A stretch of 64,000 nt of DNA, taken from positions 1 to 64,000 of the forward strand of contig CAOPES010000005.1 of assembly GCA_948502395.1 (NCBI GenBank). Reading direction: 5' to 3'. The DNA comes from an uncultured Clostridia bacterium. Lineage in GTDB: Bacteria; Bacillota; Clostridia; TANB77; CAG-508. Positions 1 through 7,443 of the stretch are shown here, one piece after another. Below the pieces are notes generated by a model that was not told the DNA's origin, made no database searches, and worked only from the letters and a program-made list of their open reading frames with translations. The position numbers and the translations under genes were made by a program. Within the stretch, counting starts at the first letter, position 1, and every line of letters starts with the position of its first letter.

Positions 1-1
1 A

Positions 2-184
2 TCAAGACAAAGAGCGATTTGGGATTATAATACAGGTATGAGAACAGCAAGAGAAGAAGGTGCAAAGCTAGAAAAGTTAGAGATTGCTAAAAATATGTTA
101 AAAGAAAAAGTTGATATTCAAATAATAGCCAAAGTTACAGGATTAACAAAAGAAGAAATTGAAAAATTAGAAGAAAATAAATAG
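2..184 (+). CDS. C-terminal fragment of an Rpn/PD-(D/E)XK-type nuclease-transposase
   Basis: The gene begins before the window; about 60 codons remain, ending in TAG at 182-184. The tail LKEKVDIQIIAKVTGLTKEE resembles the conserved C-terminus of Rpn family recombination-promoting nucleases (putative transposases with a PD-(D/E)XK fold), whose last helices read like 'I..ia..tGLs.eEI..L'. The catalytic core lies outside the window, so activity cannot be judged. A strong terminator follows directly, so the gene ends its own transcript. Only the tail motif supports the family call. Confidence 0.6.
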   Translation, partial: SRQRAIWDYNTGMRTAREEGAKLEKLEIAKNMLKEKVDIQIIAKVTGLTKEEIEKLEENK

Positions 185-191
185 AACAAGA

Positions 192-230
192 AATTATCTT
201 AGAAAATATAAATTCTAAGATAATTTTTTT
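192..230 (+). terminator. Rho-independent terminator of the Rpn-like gene
   Basis: A perfect 13-bp inverted repeat (AATTATCTTAGAA at 192-204 and its complement at 213-225) has an 8-nt loop and runs into a T tract at 224-230. Confidence 0.85.
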
Positions 231-408
231 ATGTTACAATTGCCATTGCCTTTAATATTTTCTTGTATTCAAATCGGAGAGAATAAAAGAGACTTTATCA
301 CTTTTTTTATAAAAAATTTAAAAAAATAATAAAGTAAGAAAAAATAAGAAAATATAAAATAAAGAAAGAAAAAGAAAGGAAATATCTAAATTTACCATAT
401 AATAAATA

Positions 409-437
409 TTGCCAATATAGGAAATATAAAATATAAT
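409..437 (+). promoter_or_regulatory. Sigma-A-type promoter
   Basis: TTGCCA at 409-414 and TATAAT at 432-437 are separated by 17 bp, upstream of the small gene at 492. The rest of the 231-491 gap is A-rich with no further feature seen. Confidence 0.6.
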
Positions 438-491
438 TAAATGTATGATAATACAAAAAAAGCAAATACTAACAAAAGAAGGAGAAAAACT

Positions 492-812
492 ATGTTGATA
501 AAAATAGATAAATTGAAAGAAGAAATATTAAAAAAACACACAAATAAATTGCAAATAGAACTTAAAGGAATGATAAAAACGCAGTTAAGTATAGAAAATC
601 CGGAAATTCAAATTGCTAAAAGTGCAGTTATAATATTTAACAAAAAAGATAGTAAACAAAATATAGAGTTAAATTTACATCAAATTATGAAAATAGAAAA
701 AATGAATGAAAATGTGTTTAATATAGAGTTTGACTATCTACAAAATGTAACGATTACAGCAATAAATGTCGTACAAAATGTAGATAATGAAAAAAATTCT
801 AGATTTATCTAG
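492..812 (+). CDS. Small protein of unknown function
   Basis: A 106-residue protein I do not recognise. The start is set at the ATG at 492 because a good ribosome binding site (AAGGAG, 478-483) lies just upstream; an earlier in-frame ATG at 441 has none. The first 25 residues are Lys/Glu-rich and probably helical. The rest alternates short hydrophobic strands (AVIIF, VFNIEF, VTITAINVV) with polar residues, suggesting a small beta-rich cytosolic protein. No signal peptide, membrane segment or cysteines are seen. It has its own promoter and a terminator overlapping its last codons, so it appears to be a monocistronic unit facing an XRE regulator. Confidence 0.55.
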   Translation: MLIKIDKLKEEILKKHTNKLQIELKGMIKTQLSIENPEIQIAKSAVIIFNKKDSKQNIELNLHQIMKIEKMNENVFNIEFDYLQNVTITAINVVQNVDNEKNSRFI

Positions 813-818
813 AATTTT
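793..818. terminator. Convergent bidirectional terminator
   Basis: A perfect palindrome with 12-bp arms (793-804 and 807-818) carries A and T tracts on its two sides. It lies between the small + gene, whose stop codon it overlaps, and the XRE gene on the minus strand. Confidence 0.75.
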
Positions 819-826
819 ACAACAAT

Positions 827-1150
827 TTATTTTAAGCTGTTAGCGATATTTTCGCACAAACTAATATATAATATACGATTTTTTTGTGGTATAGTTTGTA
901 GTAATTCTGAAAATGTATAATCAGAATTATTAGGAATAATTCCAAATACTAAGAAATCTAAACTAGTATTTAATGTGTTTGCGATTTTACTGATTGTATA
1001 TAAACTACAAATGCTACCGCCCCTTTCTATTTCGCTTATATATGTTGGAGATACATCTATAATTTCAGATAACCTTTCTTGTGTTAATTTTAATTCTAAT
1101 CTTTTTGTTTTAATTCTTTTTCCAATTTCTTTATAGTTTAATTCGTTCAT
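827..1150 (-). CDS. XRE-family transcriptional regulator
   Basis: A 107-residue DNA-binding protein. Residues about 8-66 form a Cro/C1-type helix-turn-helix: the scaffolding segment IGKRIKTKRLELKLTQERLS is followed by the recognition segment SPTYISEIERGG, and LYTISKIANTLNTSLDFLV closes the five-helix fold. This SinR-like arrangement is typical of regulators of cell-state genes in Firmicutes. The 40-residue C-terminal tail has no known domain and may mediate oligomerisation. An AAGGAA ribosome binding site precedes the ATG. A paralogous regulator lies at 15011. The target is unknown; autoregulation or control of the divergent minD operon is possible but only inferred from position. Confidence 0.85.
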   Translation of the reverse strand: MNELNYKEIGKRIKTKRLELKLTQERLSEIIDVSPTYISEIERGGSICSLYTISKIANTLNTSLDFLVFGIIPNNSDYTFSELLQTIPQKNRILYISLCENIANSLK

Positions 1151-1457
1151 ATAATTTGTTCCTTTCTTATTTCTTTTGAAAAGTGCGTGTATATTGATAT
1201 TTCTTATTATAATATTTTATACTGTCGAAAAAAGAAATAAAACAAACGTAAACTGTTGAATTTGAAATATAAGTGTAGTACAAAATTAAAACAAAAGAGC
1301 AACTAGGCAATTCTGTTTGTCTAATTAAAGAAATATAAAAATATCTAAATTCTATAAATTTTGCTGAAATACTAAGTCAATAAATTTAAACATAAATTGC
1401 TTTGTAAACAAATTGTAACATTTTAGAAATATTTTTGTCATTTTCGTACAAAATTTA

Positions 1458-1486
1458 TTGACTTTTTCGCGTTTTCGTTATATCAT
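1458..1486 (+). promoter_or_regulatory. Promoter of the minD-minE-rodA-dusB operon
   Basis: TTGACT at 1458-1463, a 17-bp spacer and TATCAT at 1481-1486 make a good sigma-A promoter about 45 bp before minD. The rest of the 1151-1531 gap holds only A/T-rich sequence and presumably the minus-strand promoter of the XRE gene. Confidence 0.7.
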
Positions 1487-1531
1487 AAAGCTATTAAAAA
1501 ATGTGTTTTTAAAATCCTAAGGAGGAAAATT

Positions 1532-2323
1532 ATGGGAGAAGTAATAGTAATAACATCAGGTAAAGGCGGAGTAGGTAAAACAACAACAACAGCAAATTTA
1601 GGGTCAAGTTTAGCACTAGAAGGAAAAAAAGTAGCACTAATCGATACAGACATAGGGCTACGCAACTTAGACGTAGTTATGGGGTTAGAAAACAGAATAG
1701 TATATGACATAGTAGACGTAGTAGAAGAAAAATGCAAACTAAGACAAGCCCTAATAAAAGACAAAAGATTTAAAGAACTATACCTATTACCAGCAGCACA
1801 AACAAGAGATAAAAGCGCAGTAAACGAAGAACAAATGAAAAAATTAGTAGAAAAATTAAAAGAAGAATTTGACTACATACTAATAGACTGTCCAGCTGGA
1901 ATAGAACAAGGATTCAAAAACGCAATAGCAGGAGCAGACAGAGCCATAGTAGTAACAACAGCAGAAATATCAGCAATAAGAGATGCAGACAGAATAATAG
2001 GATTATTAGAATCATCAGAAATCAAAAATCCAGAATTAGTAATAAACAGAATAAGACCAAATATGGTAAGAAAAGGCGAAATGATGGATGTAGACGATAT
2101 TGTTGATCTTTTATCAATAGACCTAGTAGGAGTAGTACCAGATGACGAATACATAATTACACAAACAAACAAAGGTGAACCAGTAATACAAAACAAAAAA
2201 GCACCATCTGGAAAGGCATATATAGAAATAGCAAAAAGAGTACTAGGAGAAAAAATAGAAGTGACAATTCCTGGCAGAGAAAAAGGTTTCTTTGCAAAAT
2301 TAAAAAGACTATTCAGTAAATAA
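1532..2323 (+). CDS. minD: Septum-site-determining ATPase MinD
   Basis: A 263-residue ParA/MinD ATPase that, with MinE or DivIVA-type partners, keeps the division site at mid-cell. The deviant Walker A motif KGGVGKTT is at residues 11-18, the switch segment DTDIGLRNLDVVMG near 39-52, and the Walker B-like segment YILIDCPAGIE near 115-125. The C-terminus GFFAKLKRLFSK is the amphipathic helix that anchors MinD to the membrane. The length is normal. A strong GGAGG precedes the ATG. It is first in an operon with minE, rodA and dusB. minC is not directly upstream as it is in many clostridia, where mreBCD-minC-minD-minE-rodA is common; here an XRE gene lies upstream instead. Confidence 0.97.
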   Translation: MGEVIVITSGKGGVGKTTTTANLGSSLALEGKKVALIDTDIGLRNLDVVMGLENRIVYDIVDVVEEKCKLRQALIKDKRFKELYLLPAAQTRDKSAVNEEQMKKLVEKLKEEFDYILIDCPAGIEQGFKNAIAGADRAIVVTTAEISAIRDADRIIGLLESSEIKNPELVINRIRPNMVRKGEMMDVDDIVDLLSIDLVGVVPDDEYIITQTNKGEPVIQNKKAPSGKAYIEIAKRVLGEKIEVTIPGREKGFFAKLKRLFSK

Positions 2324-2349
2324 TAAACAATTTGGGGGTAAATAGGAAT

Positions 2350-2988
2350 ATGTTTGAAAACATAACAAAATTTTTTAAGAAGTTCAACAAAAATGAAAAT
2401 AAAAGTGCAACTAATTCAAGAGATGCAGCCAAAGAAAGACTACACTTAGTACTAATGCAAGACAGAGCAAATGTATCAGCAGACTTTTTAGAGCTAATGA
2501 AACAAGAAATAATAGAAGTAATAAAAAAATATATAGATGTAGATGAAACAGCAATAGATGTAAGATTAACAAACAAAGAAAACGGCGATGGAACAAATGG
2601 AGCACCAGCACTATATGCAAATATTCCAATAATAAATATAAAAAATGAAGCAAGAAAAGTAGATACAAAAAAAGCCAAGGAAGTAAAAAAGGCAGAAGTA
2701 AAAGAAGAAAAAGAGTTGAAAAAAGAAGACGAAAATAAAGAAATACAAGAAGATAAGAAAAGTCAACCAAAAAAAGAAAAAGAGAAAACAGAAAAGGCTA
2801 AAAATCAAGAGCAAGTAGAAGAAAATATTGAATTAAATGAACAAGAAAAATCTGAAAATGAAGACAAAAAGGAAATAAATAAACAAGAAGAAACAAAAAC
2901 AGAAAATCAAGAAATAAAAGAGCAAGAAATATCTGAACACGAAGAAGAAAAAAGCGAAACAAAAGAAGCGATTAAATCAAAAAATTAA
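2350..2988 (+). CDS. minE: MinE with a long Lys/Glu-rich C-terminal tail
   Basis: The first ~95 residues match MinE, the topological specificity factor that stimulates MinD ATPase and drives its oscillation: amphipathic N-terminus FENITKFFKKF, anti-MinCD segment AAKERLHLVLMQDRANVSAD, then the beta-strand domain with DETAIDVRLTN and ALYANIPIINI. Typical MinE is about 85-100 residues; this one has about 212. The extra ~110 residues are almost entirely K, E, Q and N in a low-complexity, probably disordered or coiled stretch. The ATG at 2350 gives the canonical MinE N-terminus; a TTG at 2332 would add six residues. It follows minD after 26 bp. Confidence 0.92.
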   Translation: MFENITKFFKKFNKNENKSATNSRDAAKERLHLVLMQDRANVSADFLELMKQEIIEVIKKYIDVDETAIDVRLTNKENGDGTNGAPALYANIPIINIKNEARKVDTKKAKEVKKAEVKEEKELKKEDENKEIQEDKKSQPKKEKEKTEKAKNQEQVEENIELNEQEKSENEDKKEINKQEETKTENQEIKEQEISEHEEEKSETKEAIKSKN

Positions 2989-3008
2989 TTAAGAAAAAGA
3001 GTGGTTTA

Positions 3009-4118
3009 ATGAGAAAAAGAGAATTAAAAAATATAGAATGGGGGCTACTAGTAGCAGTTATAATACTATGCATCATAGGATTAGTAGCGTTATTTTCTGC
3101 AACACAGGAAACAGAATATGGCGATTTTAATAAACAATGTATATGGCTAGTAGTAAGCTTAGTAATAATGGTAGCATTTATGCTAATAGACTATGAAATG
3201 TTGGTGAAAATATCGCCAATTTTATATGGAATTTTCATATTACTGCTAATAGTTGTATTATTTACAACGCCCATAAATGGTGCAAGCAGTTGGTTTAACA
3301 TAGGATTTTTTTCGTTCCAACCAGGTGAATTTGCAAAAATATTTGTAATACTATTTTTAGCATTAGCAATGTCAAAAATAAAAGAAAGAGGCACAACAGA
3401 AATTAACAAACCAACAAGATTACTAATAATATTAGCAATTATAGGGTTACCAGTATTACTAATAATAAAACAGCCAGACTATGGCACTGCGGCAGCATTT
3501 TTAGTGGCATTAGCATTAATGTTAATAACAGCAGGAATAGATAAAAAATATATAATAGTTACAGTATTAATAATGGCAATATCAATACCTTTACTATACA
3601 ATTTTGTATTACCAGACCATGCTAAAAAGAGAATAGATATATTCTTAAATCCAGAGTCAGACCCAAGGGGAGCGGGATATAATATAATACAATCAAAATT
3701 AGCAATAGGAGCAGGTGGACTTACAGGAATGGGATTGTTCAAAGGAAATCAAACACAATTAGGTTTTCTTTATCCAAAAACAACAGACTTTATATATTCC
3801 GTAATAGGCGAAGAAATGGGCTTTATAGCAGCAGGAGCGATTATAATATTATATGTATTTTTAGTGACGAAATGTATATATGTAGCTAAAACTGCTAAAG
3901 ACGAAGTGGGAGCATTAATAGCATCTGGGATAGCAGGAATATTCTTATTCCATATGGTAGAAAATATAGGAATGGTAATGGGATTATTGCCAATAACAGG
4001 TGTGCCACTTCCATTTATAAGTTATGGAGGTAGCTCGTTAATAACAAACTTTATATGTATAGGAATATTATTAAATATAAGTAGTAAAAGACAAAAAACA
4101 ATATTTGTATCAAGATAA
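3009..4118 (+). CDS. rodA: Rod-shape SEDS glycosyltransferase RodA
   Basis: A 369-residue polytopic membrane protein of the SEDS family (RodA/FtsW/SpoVE), which polymerises lipid II during cell elongation. About ten hydrophobic helices are visible. The motifs NGASSWFNIGFFSFQPGEFA and, near the end, PLPFISYGGSSLITNFICIG are diagnostic. The context min-rodA, rather than the dcw cluster, favours RodA over FtsW; a separate FtsW is at 26767. The conserved SYGGS motif is intact here, in contrast to the interrupted motif in ftsW. The stop codon lies 13 bp before the dusB start, consistent with cotranscription. Confidence 0.93.
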   Translation: MRKRELKNIEWGLLVAVIILCIIGLVALFSATQETEYGDFNKQCIWLVVSLVIMVAFMLIDYEMLVKISPILYGIFILLLIVVLFTTPINGASSWFNIGFFSFQPGEFAKIFVILFLALAMSKIKERGTTEINKPTRLLIILAIIGLPVLLIIKQPDYGTAAAFLVALALMLITAGIDKKYIIVTVLIMAISIPLLYNFVLPDHAKKRIDIFLNPESDPRGAGYNIIQSKLAIGAGGLTGMGLFKGNQTQLGFLYPKTTDFIYSVIGEEMGFIAAGAIIILYVFLVTKCIYVAKTAKDEVGALIASGIAGIFLFHMVENIGMVMGLLPITGVPLPFISYGGSSLITNFICIGILLNISSKRQKTIFVSR

Positions 4119-4131
4119 GAAAGGTCAAATG

Positions 4132-5103
4132 ATGTATTTAAAAGAATTAAAAATAGGAAATGTAACATTAAAAAATAACTTAATATTAGCTCCTATGGCA
4201 GGTGTAACAAACCTGCCTTTTAGAATTATATGCGAAAAATTCGAGCCAGGAATGGTATGTACAGAAATGGCAAGTTCAAAAGCGATGTTCCATAATGACC
4301 AAAAAACAAAAAGATTATTAAATACAGAAGGAGAAAAAAGACCAATAAGCTTTCAGATTTTTGGAAGTGACGAAGAAACGATGGGATATAGTGCAAAAGT
4401 TTTAAGCAAGTCAGCAGATATAATAGATATCAATATGGGATGTCCAGCTCCAAAAGTAGTAAAAAATGGAGACGGAAGTAAATTGCTTTTAGATTTAGAA
4501 CAAGCCAAAAAAGTAATGGCAGCAGTAGTAAAAAATTCAGAAGTACCAGTTACAGTCAAGATAAGAAAGGGTTGGGACAAAGAGCATGTTGTTGCAAAAG
4601 AAGTTGCAAAAATAGCAGAAGAAGTTGGTATATCTGCAATAACAATTCATGGTAGAACAAGAAGTGAATTTTATTCTGGAAAAGCAGATTGGGAAATAAT
4701 AAAAGAAATAAAACAAAGTGTGAATATACCAGTTATAGGAAATGGTGATGTAGTAGACGAAGAAACAGCATACCAAATGTTTGAGCAAACAGGTGTAGAC
4801 GGAATAATGATTGGAAGGGGAGCATTTGGAAACCCTTGGATTTTTAGAAATATTAAACATTTTCTAGAAACAGGAGAAAAATTGCCACAGCCAACAAATG
4901 AAGAAAAGTTGGAGATAATGAAGCAGCATATAGAATTGGCTGTACAAGAAAAAGGCGATATAGCAGTCAAAGAGCTTAGAAAACATATTGCGTGGTATAC
5001 AAAAAATTTAAAAAATTCTAGTGAATTTAGAAATAGTATAAATGTAATAGAAGACAAGCAAGAGTTGATAAATAAGCTAGAAGAATATTTTAGAACCTTA
5101 TAG
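4132..5103 (+). CDS. dusB: tRNA-dihydrouridine synthase DusB
   Basis: A 323-residue FMN-dependent enzyme reducing uridine to dihydrouridine in the D-loop of tRNAs. Motifs: APMAGVTNLPFR near the N-terminus, NMGCPAPKVVKNGDGSKLL with the catalytic Cys, VTVKIRKGW, ITIHGRTR (phosphate/FMN contact), IPVIGNGDV and GIMIGRGAFGNPWIF, which form the TIM barrel; a C-terminal helical domain follows. Two ATGs (4129, 4132) sit after AAGG at 4121-4124; 4132 gives the better spacing. A third ATG at 4105 lies inside rodA. It is last in the min operon and followed by a clear terminator. Confidence 0.95.
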   Translation: MYLKELKIGNVTLKNNLILAPMAGVTNLPFRIICEKFEPGMVCTEMASSKAMFHNDQKTKRLLNTEGEKRPISFQIFGSDEETMGYSAKVLSKSADIIDINMGCPAPKVVKNGDGSKLLLDLEQAKKVMAAVVKNSEVPVTVKIRKGWDKEHVVAKEVAKIAEEVGISAITIHGRTRSEFYSGKADWEIIKEIKQSVNIPVIGNGDVVDEETAYQMFEQTGVDGIMIGRGAFGNPWIFRNIKHFLETGEKLPQPTNEEKLEIMKQHIELAVQEKGDIAVKELRKHIAWYTKNLKNSSEFRNSINVIEDKQELINKLEEYFRTL

Positions 5104-5113
5104 AATAAAAATG

Positions 5114-5147
5114 TAGTGAGTTAAAAGAAACTCACTATATTTTTTTT
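5114..5147 (+). terminator. Terminator of the min-rodA-dusB operon
   Basis: TAGTGAGTT at 5114-5122 pairs perfectly with AACTCACTA at 5129-5137, and a T tract runs from 5140 to 5147. Confidence 0.9.
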
Positions 5148-5196
5148 GAATAGAAAAAAGAGAAATATCTTATTTTTCTAGGTAGGAGGGAAAGTT

Positions 5197-5811
5197 TTGA
5201 AAAACAAAAAAATTATTATAATTGTGATAATTGCTGTAATTTTAATAGGAGTTTTAAGTTATGTAATATTTTTTAGAAATAATACGGCTAAAAATTTGAA
5301 AATTGGAAATAATACTACTAGTCAAGAAATTGTAGATTTTATTTTAAATATGACTTCATATGAGGCAAAAATAGAAGTAGATGTACAAAGTAATAAAAAT
5401 GAAAGTAAATATATATTAAAACAAAATTATAATGGAGAAGAAGATAATTGCCAAGAAGTGCTAGAACCAAGCAATATTGCAGGCGTAAAATTGATAAGAA
5501 ATGGAAACGTATTAAAGTTAGAAAATACTGAATTGAACTTAACATCAATATTCGAAAATTATCAATATGTTGCAGACAGTTGCTTAGATTTAAGTAGTTT
5601 TATAAAAGATTATAAGCAAGACCAAAAGGCAAGCTGGGAAGAAAAAAATGAGAAAATAATAATGCAGGCTGAAAGTCAAGGAACAAGCAAAAAGCAAAAG
5701 AAATTGTACATAGACAAAAAGACTGGAAAGCCTGAAAAAATGGAGTTGCAAGAAACTAACAAAAAAACAGTTATTTACATATTATATAATGAGATAACTG
5801 TAAATAGTTAA
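5197..5811 (+). CDS. Membrane-anchored GerS-like (LolA-fold) protein
   Basis: A 204-residue protein with a TTG start chosen by the strong AGGAGGG at 5184-5190. Residues about 4-26 form one hydrophobic helix followed by a polar, presumably extracytoplasmic domain; no lipobox cysteine is seen. The domain (about 35-204) resembles the LolA-like fold of clostridial germination protein GerS: TSQEIVDFILNMTSYEAKIE, then YNGEEDNCQEVLEPSNIAGV, and KLYIDKKTGKPEKMEL near the end. GerS genes are often followed by an alanine racemase and a MazF gene; here mazF follows but the racemase does not. A role in spore cortex degradation is inferred from family and neighbour only. Confidence 0.6.
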   Translation: MKNKKIIIIVIIAVILIGVLSYVIFFRNNTAKNLKIGNNTTSQEIVDFILNMTSYEAKIEVDVQSNKNESKYILKQNYNGEEDNCQEVLEPSNIAGVKLIRNGNVLKLENTELNLTSIFENYQYVADSCLDLSSFIKDYKQDQKASWEEKNEKIIMQAESQGTSKKQKKLYIDKKTGKPEKMELQETNKKTVIYILYNEITVNS

Positions 5812-5916
5812 ATATTAAACAGCACATCTCTTATAAAATTTCTAAAACAAGTTGAACCATATTTAGAAATAATACAAAATATACTTGACAATCTAGTAAT
5901 ATTAGGAGTGAATAAT

Positions 5917-6267
5917 ATGCAAATAAAAAGAGGAGATATGTTTTATGCAGATTTAAGCCCAGTAGTTGGTTCAGAACAAGGCGGAATTAGACCAGTATTA
6001 ATTATCCAAAACGACTTAGGAAATAAATATAGCCCAACAGTTATTGCAGCAGCGATAACATCTCAAACTAGTAAAACAAAATTACCAACTCATATAGAAA
6101 TAAACTCTTCTTCTAGTGGATTAAAAAGTAATTCTGTGGTTTTAGCTGAACAGATTAGAACTATTGATAAAAGCAGATTAAAGGAAAGAATAGGTCACAT
6201 AGATGATGAAAAAATAATAGATAAAGTAAATAATGCCTTAGGTGTTAGTTTTGGATTAGGAGAATAA
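5917..6267 (+). CDS. mazF: MazF/EndoA-type mRNA interferase toxin, no antitoxin gene next to it
   Basis: A 116-residue protein very similar to Bacillus EndoA (NdoA), a ribonuclease cutting mRNA at short U-rich sites. Hallmarks: [20 protein letters not shown], then [38 protein letters not shown] and [20 protein letters not shown]. The ATG at 5917 is placed by AGGAG at 5904-5908; a GTG at 5908 overlaps that site. The antitoxin (EndoAI/MazE) normally lies directly upstream, but 5812-5907 contains no such reading frame. The toxin therefore appears orphaned here, with its antitoxin elsewhere or unrecognised. Confidence 0.95.
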   Translation: MQIKRGDMFYADLSPVVGSEQGGIRPVLIIQNDLGNKYSPTVIAAAITSQTSKTKLPTHIEINSSSSGLKSNSVVLAEQIRTIDKSRLKERIGHIDDEKIIDKVNNALGVSFGLGE

Positions 6268-6281
6268 TGTGTATAAAATCA

Positions 6282-6317
6282 AAAAAAGTTAAAAGTGTTT
6301 AAACTTTTAACTTTTTT
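6282..6317. terminator. Bidirectional terminator between mazF and the HD-GYP gene
   Basis: GTTAAAAGT at 6288-6296 pairs with ACTTTTAAC at 6303-6311. A tracts on one side (6282-6287) and T tracts on the other (6312-6317) serve both convergent genes, and the stem overlaps the HD-GYP stop. Confidence 0.8.
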
Positions 6318-7189
6318 ATAATTTTAATTTCATTGTATAAAGTATCAATAGCAGCTTTTTTATTCTTGTAAGCTTCTTCATATTGGGCAATAAAAGAACG
6401 ATAATTTTCAGGAGTTTCTCCTGCTCTTAGCAAAACCTTCATACCTTCAAAATAATAATCTTTATTATTTTGTGACTTAGCTTTATTCATAGCATGTTCA
6501 TATTTCTCAACTTGTTTAAGCCTTTTTATCTCTTCGGCCAGATTGCCCACATAACTTTGAGTTAAGAAAATTTCATACTCAATATCTTCAATAACAACTT
6601 TGCACAACTTGCGAACAATAAGTGGATTATTCTTACCATTTTGTGCATTTTCAATAAGAATTTTTAAAGTATCAGAAATGCCTATATGTGTTTTATATTG
6701 TCTTTTACTAACAATAGCATCATACTCATCAGCAACACGAATAATTTGACCTTCATAAGGAATATCCTTTTTAGTCAATCCATTAGGATATCCAGTCCCA
6801 TTTAATGCCTCATGATGATATAATGCACCAGCTGCATAAGGTCTTAATTTTAAATCATCCATACACATTTTATGTCCCAAAGTAGTATGAGTTTTCATAA
6901 CTGCATATTCTTCATCTGTCAACTTTCCAGGCTTTTGTAAAATTTCAGAAGGAATAAACAATTTTCCAATGTCATGTAAATATGCACATATGGTACAATA
7001 CTCTGTAAAACTTTTCGTACAATGTAATTTTTGACATAATCTACAAGTTACACTCGCAACATTTTCACAATGTTTTAAAGTAAAAACATCAAGAGTGCTT
7101 AACATATTTAGCTGATATCGCATCGATTCGTCTAAATTGTAAGATTTTAAAGTAGTTCTATCATAAAAATCAAAAGTTTCATTATACAT
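6299..7189 (-). CDS. HD-GYP domain phosphohydrolase
   Basis: A 296-residue cytosolic protein. Residues about 35-165 form an HD-GYP domain: HCENVASVTCRLCQKL gives the first His, YLHDIGKLFIPSEILQKPGK the HD metal pair, HTTLGHKMC the next His, YHHEALNGTGYPNGL the HHE..GxGYP stretch, and IRVADEYDAIVSKR the final Asp. HD-GYP enzymes typically hydrolyse cyclic di-GMP or related cyclic nucleotides. No receiver domain is attached; the ~125-residue C-terminal part is helical and unrecognised. A good AAGGAG precedes the ATG. It is divergent from aspS, with a repeat doublet filling the space between. Confidence 0.85.
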   Translation of the reverse strand: MYNETFDFYDRTTLKSYNLDESMRYQLNMLSTLDVFTLKHCENVASVTCRLCQKLHCTKSFTEYCTICAYLHDIGKLFIPSEILQKPGKLTDEEYAVMKTHTTLGHKMCMDDLKLRPYAAGALYHHEALNGTGYPNGLTKKDIPYEGQIIRVADEYDAIVSKRQYKTHIGISDTLKILIENAQNGKNNPLIVRKLCKVVIEDIEYEIFLTQSYVGNLAEEIKRLKQVEKYEHAMNKAKSQNNKDYYFEGMKVLLRAGETPENYRSFIAQYEEAYKNKKAAIDTLYNEIKIIKKLKV

Positions 7190-7259
7190 ATAATTTTCTC
7201 CTTAGAATAATTTAAAATCATCATAACATTAAAAAATAAAAAATACAATACCTTTGGAG

Positions 7260-7382
7260 TGTTTTTGGGTGTTTTTGGGGACAGACCTTAAAAACACCCT
7301 TTTGGAAATATTGAAATAAAATAGTGAACTATAAATAGTTCTGGGTGTTTTTAAGGTCTGTCCCCAAAAACACCCAAAAACA
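7260..7382. repeat. Family A repeat doublet (head-to-head, REPIN-like)
   Basis: Two copies of a 33-nt unit lie in opposite orientation (7267-7299 and 7343-7375) around a 43-nt spacer. Each unit is itself a hairpin, GGGTGTTTTT and AAAAACACCC arms around GGGGACAGACCTT. The outer flank TGTTTTT extends the symmetry to 7260 and 7382. The doublet fills the gap between the divergent HD-GYP and aspS genes. Confidence 0.9.
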
Positions 7383-7443
7383 TTGAAATTTACTGAAAGT
7401 TGTGGTAATATATATGAGTACAAAAAATGAAAGGGAGATAAAT

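Noticed and set aside
1151..1531. Missing minC in the gap before minD
   Set aside because: No frame on either strand resembles MinC; the gap is too short and A/T-rich.
7402..7443. aspS start at 7402
   Set aside because: No ribosome binding site; the AGGGAG before 7444 and the family N-terminus decide for 7444.
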